Part shown: one piece after another, positions 59,750-64,000 of the stretch | How positions within the stretch are numbered: the first letter of the stretch is position 1 | How the letters are laid out: each line of letters starts with the position of its first letter | DNA from: Candidatus Nanoarchaeia archaeon | GTDB taxonomy: Archaea; Nanobdellota; Nanobdellia; Pacearchaeales; GW2011-AR1 | NCBI GenBank assembly: GCA_028718805.1 | Contig: JAQUKY010000004.1 | Location: 50,055 to 114,054 of the forward strand | Direction of reading: 5' to 3' | Length of the DNA: 64,000 nt | Notes under the pieces: generated by a model | Told to the model about the DNA's origin: nothing | What the model saw: only the letters and a program-made list of their open reading frames with translations | Databases searched by the model: none | Program-made: the position numbers and the translations under genes

Positions 59750-59774
59750 TAAGATATTATCTCTCTACCTGTTT
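59750..59774 (-). repeat. 23S processing-stem arm, 5' side
   Basis: Complementary to 56240..56264 (see that feature). Confidence 0.7.
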
Positions 59775-59918
59775 CATTGACTATAAAGTCTCCACTCCAC
59801 CCCGAAAAGCATTTTCGGAGCTTCATTATGATAAAATTCCAAATATAGGAATTTTAGCAGACAGAAATTTTAATTTCTGTATGTTTTCAAATTAAAAATT
59901 TGAATATGATTTGTGATT

Positions 59919-60119
59919 TTATGATTTTAATTTTTTAGCAGTAATGGTCAACTCTTCTAATCCACTCTGTTCCATTATTGTTTTTGTTTGGTCTAGTAAT
60001 TTATTTCCAGTTTCAGTGGTTGGGATTGGGGGGTTTATTAATTCCGAATTTTCAAGATATGCTTTTATCCGAGGCTGATTATTTGCAGATCTTCCCCATT
60101 TAATTTGATAATTTTCCAT
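59919..60119 (-). CDS. Small hypothetical protein in the 23S/tRNA-Ala spacer
   Basis: MENYQIKWGRSANNQPRIKAYLENSELINPPIPTTETGNKLLDQTKTIMEQSGLEELTITAKKLKS; start refined to exclude tRNA-Ala. Confidence 0.45.
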   Translation of the reverse strand: MENYQIKWGRSANNQPRIKAYLENSELINPPIPTTETGNKLLDQTKTIMEQSGLEELTITAKKLKS

Positions 60120-60161
60120 TTTATTATTGATATTTTTTCCTTGATTTATTTTGAATATGAA

Positions 60162-60232
60162 TGGACCCATCGGGAATCGAACCCGAATTTCATCGTTGCA
60201 AACGACGTGTTCTACCATTGGACTATGGGCCC
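60162..60232 (-). tRNA. tRNA-Ala (UGC)
   Basis: GGGCCCA...TGGGTCC-A acceptor with G3:U70; loop TTTGCAA; sits between 16S and 23S. Confidence 0.95.
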
Positions 60233-60309
60233 GGCGGACTTCATGAATTTTAATTCATGAACCTATTATGTTTTTATTTTCTGACTATGACTTGTGATTT
60301 TTTATTTTT

Positions 60310-60394
60310 CTGGTAATCTATTAAACGATTTTACTTTGGAGCAATCAGCCTTTTCTGCTTAACTGCTTCTTATTGTTTCGTTTTATAAATTACT
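60310..60394 (-). repeat. Dispersed stem-loop repeat inside the rRNA operon
   Basis: tggtaatctattaaacgattttactttggagcaatcagcc...attgtttcgttttataaattacta. Confidence 0.6.
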
Positions 60395-60457
60395 ATTTTA
60401 TTTTAGTAACTTCATCCATAGTTTGTTTTTCAGTAATATTCATCTTGGATATTACCA

Positions 60458-60495
60458 ATATAAAATGTTAACATTAACTAGAAGAGTAGAGTAAT
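60458..60495 (-). repeat. 16S processing-stem arm, 3' side
   Basis: ataaaatgttaacattaactagaa and tagagtaat match the reverse complement of segments at 62057..62135. Confidence 0.55.
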
Positions 60496-60529
60496 CAATC
60501 ATTGCTTTAATCATAAACTTAATAAATTT

Positions 60530-61965
<1,436 letters not shown>

Positions 61966-62056
61966 TAATGATTATGAATAAATTGATAATTACCGCAATT
62001 ATCAAGCATCAAAAATAACTCCTAATTTCTTGCTTTAGAATTTGACCAAAACTATA

Positions 62057-62135
62057 ATTACTCTACTACATCCTACCTTAACGTATTAAGGATATTTAAG
62101 GTAATCATTCTAGTTAATGATATTAACATTTTATA
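62057..62135 (-). repeat. 16S processing-stem arm, 5' side, with inserted hairpin
   Basis: attactctacta, ttctagttaatg and ttaacattttata complement 60458..60495; extra hairpin ccttaacgtattaagg between. Confidence 0.55.
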
Positions 62136-62289
62136 AAAATCTATAACGGAAAGGGTATATAAAGGTTTCTGTAAATTACAATATAAACTATTGCAAAATA
62201 TATTCGGAAAACTTATATTCTTTGCTAAATAGATTAAGATTATAAAAAGCATCGCAAGTATATATATGCTTGTATTGGAGATTAATTAA

Positions 62290-62368
62290 TCTCTTCTCGA
62301 TAATAAACTAACACTAAGATAATCTACTCAATCAAAACTTAGAAAATCGTTAATGAGATTACTAAGAC
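62290..62368 (+). repeat. Dispersed stem-loop repeat upstream of 16S, reverse orientation
   Basis: ataatctactcaatcaaaacttagaaaatcgttaatgagattacta. Confidence 0.6.
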
Positions 62369-62379
62369 TAGTTTGAAAT

Positions 62380-63165
62380 TTAAATCCCAGCCAAAAAACT
62401 CCACCAGGGTTTTTTAACAGAAATAATATCTCCGGTTTCTGCATCTACCTGAGTAATTATCTTTCCCTTTATCTTAAATAATCCAACCATTTTTCCTTCT
62501 TTATCTGCAGTTAATTCATAGACAAGTTTTGGAGAACTTGGTTTTGTTATATTTGCACCAACCTCTTTTAATTCAATTGTAAAATTTAATTCTCCTAGTC
62601 TTTCAATTGCTGTTTCAGAAGCTGTGTCGGGCATAATTTTTATTTCAGCTTTTCTGCCGTTTGATAAAGTTTTGTAGCATTTGTTATCTTCAGAATTAGA
62701 TTCAACTGGGCAAACTTTATTTATATTTACTTGGTCACACTTATTATTTATACATTGTATTCTAAAATTTCCCCCAATTCCTGTACAAAAATCAGGACAT
62801 TGTATAGAGGTATTAACATAATATTTATTTCCAATAAAACAATCACCAGTCAATATACTAACTCCACAAGCACAATCCTCATCTTTATCACAACTTGTTC
62901 CATCAACTCCACACTCTTCTAAAGTACATCCTTCCCTTTTGTTCACAGCTTTTTCACATTGCGTTTTGCTTTCAAAAGTCTGCAATCCTAAATACATATA
63001 CATCCCGCAGAATTGTTTTTGAGAACAATCTTTATTATCATTGTCTATCCAATAAAGATTTTTACAACCAGTATCCGGAGCATTTGTATCATTATCTGCA
63101 ATTGCAGTACCAATTATCCCAATCATTAAAATTACTAAAAATAACCCTAATACTATCCTCTTCAT
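62380..63165 (-). CDS. Cys-rich secreted protein
   Basis: Signal peptide RIVLGLFLVILMIGIIGTAIA and Cys-rich region. Confidence 0.55.
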   Translation of the reverse strand: MKRIVLGLFLVILMIGIIGTAIADNDTNAPDTGCKNLYWIDNDNKDCSQKQFCGMYMYLGLQTFESKTQCEKAVNKREGCTLEECGVDGTSCDKDEDCACGVSILTGDCFIGNKYYVNTSIQCPDFCTGIGGNFRIQCINNKCDQVNINKVCPVESNSEDNKCYKTLSNGRKAEIKIMPDTASETAIERLGELNFTIELKEVGANITKPSSPKLVYELTADKEGKMVGLFKIKGKIITQVDAETGDIISVKKPWWSFLAGI

Positions 63166-63235
63166 ATTATATTATTATATACAAGATAATATACTTTATA
63201 AAGGTTTTTTTAGGTTCAAACGAATTTAACAAATA

Positions 63236-63634
63236 TTAATCTATATCTATTTTATAATCTGGAAGATTTTCATCCCTGTATTTTTCAATCAAAGGCATTA
63301 CCATATCCTTTTTATATTTTCCAAAAGATTCACTCTCGTCAAAAACTTTGATAGTTTTGTCTACAATAGAAATAAGTCCCCCACCATGGCATCTATCTAA
63401 AACCTTATCTCCAAATTTCCTTTCAAAATAATCAATAATACATCCATGAGGAGACCCCCCACTTAGACCAAAAATCCTTGCTTTAGATTCAGAATCAAGA
63501 AATACGACAAATTTTCCTCTAAATTCCTTCTCTCTTATTTTTTCAGGTGTTGTAGCTTCATAACGGTCTCCCTTCCAATTTCTTTCCATAACATGGCAAT
63601 AAACAAGATTTACATAAGGTATTTCTGAAACCAT
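63236..63634 (-). CDS. Janus/Ocnus (PHPT1)-like phosphohistidine phosphatase family protein
   Basis: DRCHGGGLIS...KTIKVFDESESFGKY...PLIEKYRDENLPDYKID resembles CLGGGRISH...KIHVYGYS...PDYEV of the family. Confidence 0.5.
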   Translation of the reverse strand: MVSEIPYVNLVYCHVMERNWKGDRYEATTPEKIREKEFRGKFVVFLDSESKARIFGLSGGSPHGCIIDYFERKFGDKVLDRCHGGGLISIVDKTIKVFDESESFGKYKKDMVMPLIEKYRDENLPDYKIDID

Positions 63635-63749
63635 CCTCTTCTTTATTTTTTGCTATTTTTAATTATTTCTGTGTTTTAATGCGCATTTTTCAGGTCTTCG
63701 ATTATAGATGCATCGATAACTTCAAACGAACTTGAACCCGATTTTTGTT

Positions 63750-63851
63750 CACTAATGATAAAAACGAATAAAGCTATGAGAGAGAAGCTTAATCATCTCA
63801 ATCAAAGCTTAATCTGCTGATACCTTGTTAAAATCGTTTATAAGATTACCA
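63750..63851 (+). repeat. Dispersed stem-loop repeat, reverse orientation
   Basis: cactaatgataaaaacgaataaagctatgagagagaagcttaatcatctcaatcaaagcttaatctgctgataccttgttaaaatcgtttataagattacc. Confidence 0.8.
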
Positions 63852-63931
63852 AATATCAATAAAGGTTTTCTCTTTGTAGTGTCCGCTATCAATGTCCTCT
63901 CGATTATTTAGTTCAGCCATTTTATCTTTAA

Positions 63932-64000
63932 TTATTTTTCCTTTCTCATCTTCTCAAGGAAAGCTTGATAAGGAGTTCTAAGCTTTCCATTTGTCAAGCT
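63932..64000 (-). CDS. C-terminal fragment of a gene cut by the window edge
   Basis: In-frame ...SLTNGKLRTPYQAFLEKMRKEK*. Confidence 0.35.
   Translation of the reverse strand, partial: SLTNGKLRTPYQAFLEKMRKEK

Noticed and set aside
59919-60218. 99-aa version of the spacer ORF
   Set aside because: The upstream ~33 codons run through tRNA-Ala; start moved to 60119.

Overview
This is an AT-rich window from an archaeal genome, most likely a DPANN-type archaeon (Pacearchaeota/Woesearchaeota-like; lineage is inferred from gene content, not from a tree). Most genes are on the minus strand. Main contents: a putative surface-protein operon (RHH regulator, 2089-aa LamG protein, membrane partner, two KaiC-like ATPases); a long run of secreted or membrane proteins with pilin-like N-termini and Cys-rich ectodomains; PCNA; a fused PriS-PriL primase; Hjc; a histone-fold protein; LysRS (class II) and CysRS; Cbf5; inositol-1-phosphate synthase; S19e/L39e/L31e; and an rRNA locus in the order 16S, tRNA-Ala(UGC), small ORF, 23S. 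RNase P RNA and tRNA-Phe(GAA) are also present. Best hunt results: (1) about 20 dispersed, diverged intergenic stem-loop repeats of roughly 70-120 nt; (2) a 640-nt group I intron in the 23S gene at E. coli position ~1931, with clear P1/P10/P7 pairings and a non-LAGLIDADG 77-aa ORF; (3) an ECF sigma-70-like gene in an archaeal context; (4) an AbrB plus LAGLIDADG cassette bounded by a 20-bp inverted copy of the tRNA-Phe 3' end; (5) the RHH/LamG/KaiC operon with a perfect 17-bp palindrome at the regulator start codon. All calls come from reading the sequence; no database search was run.
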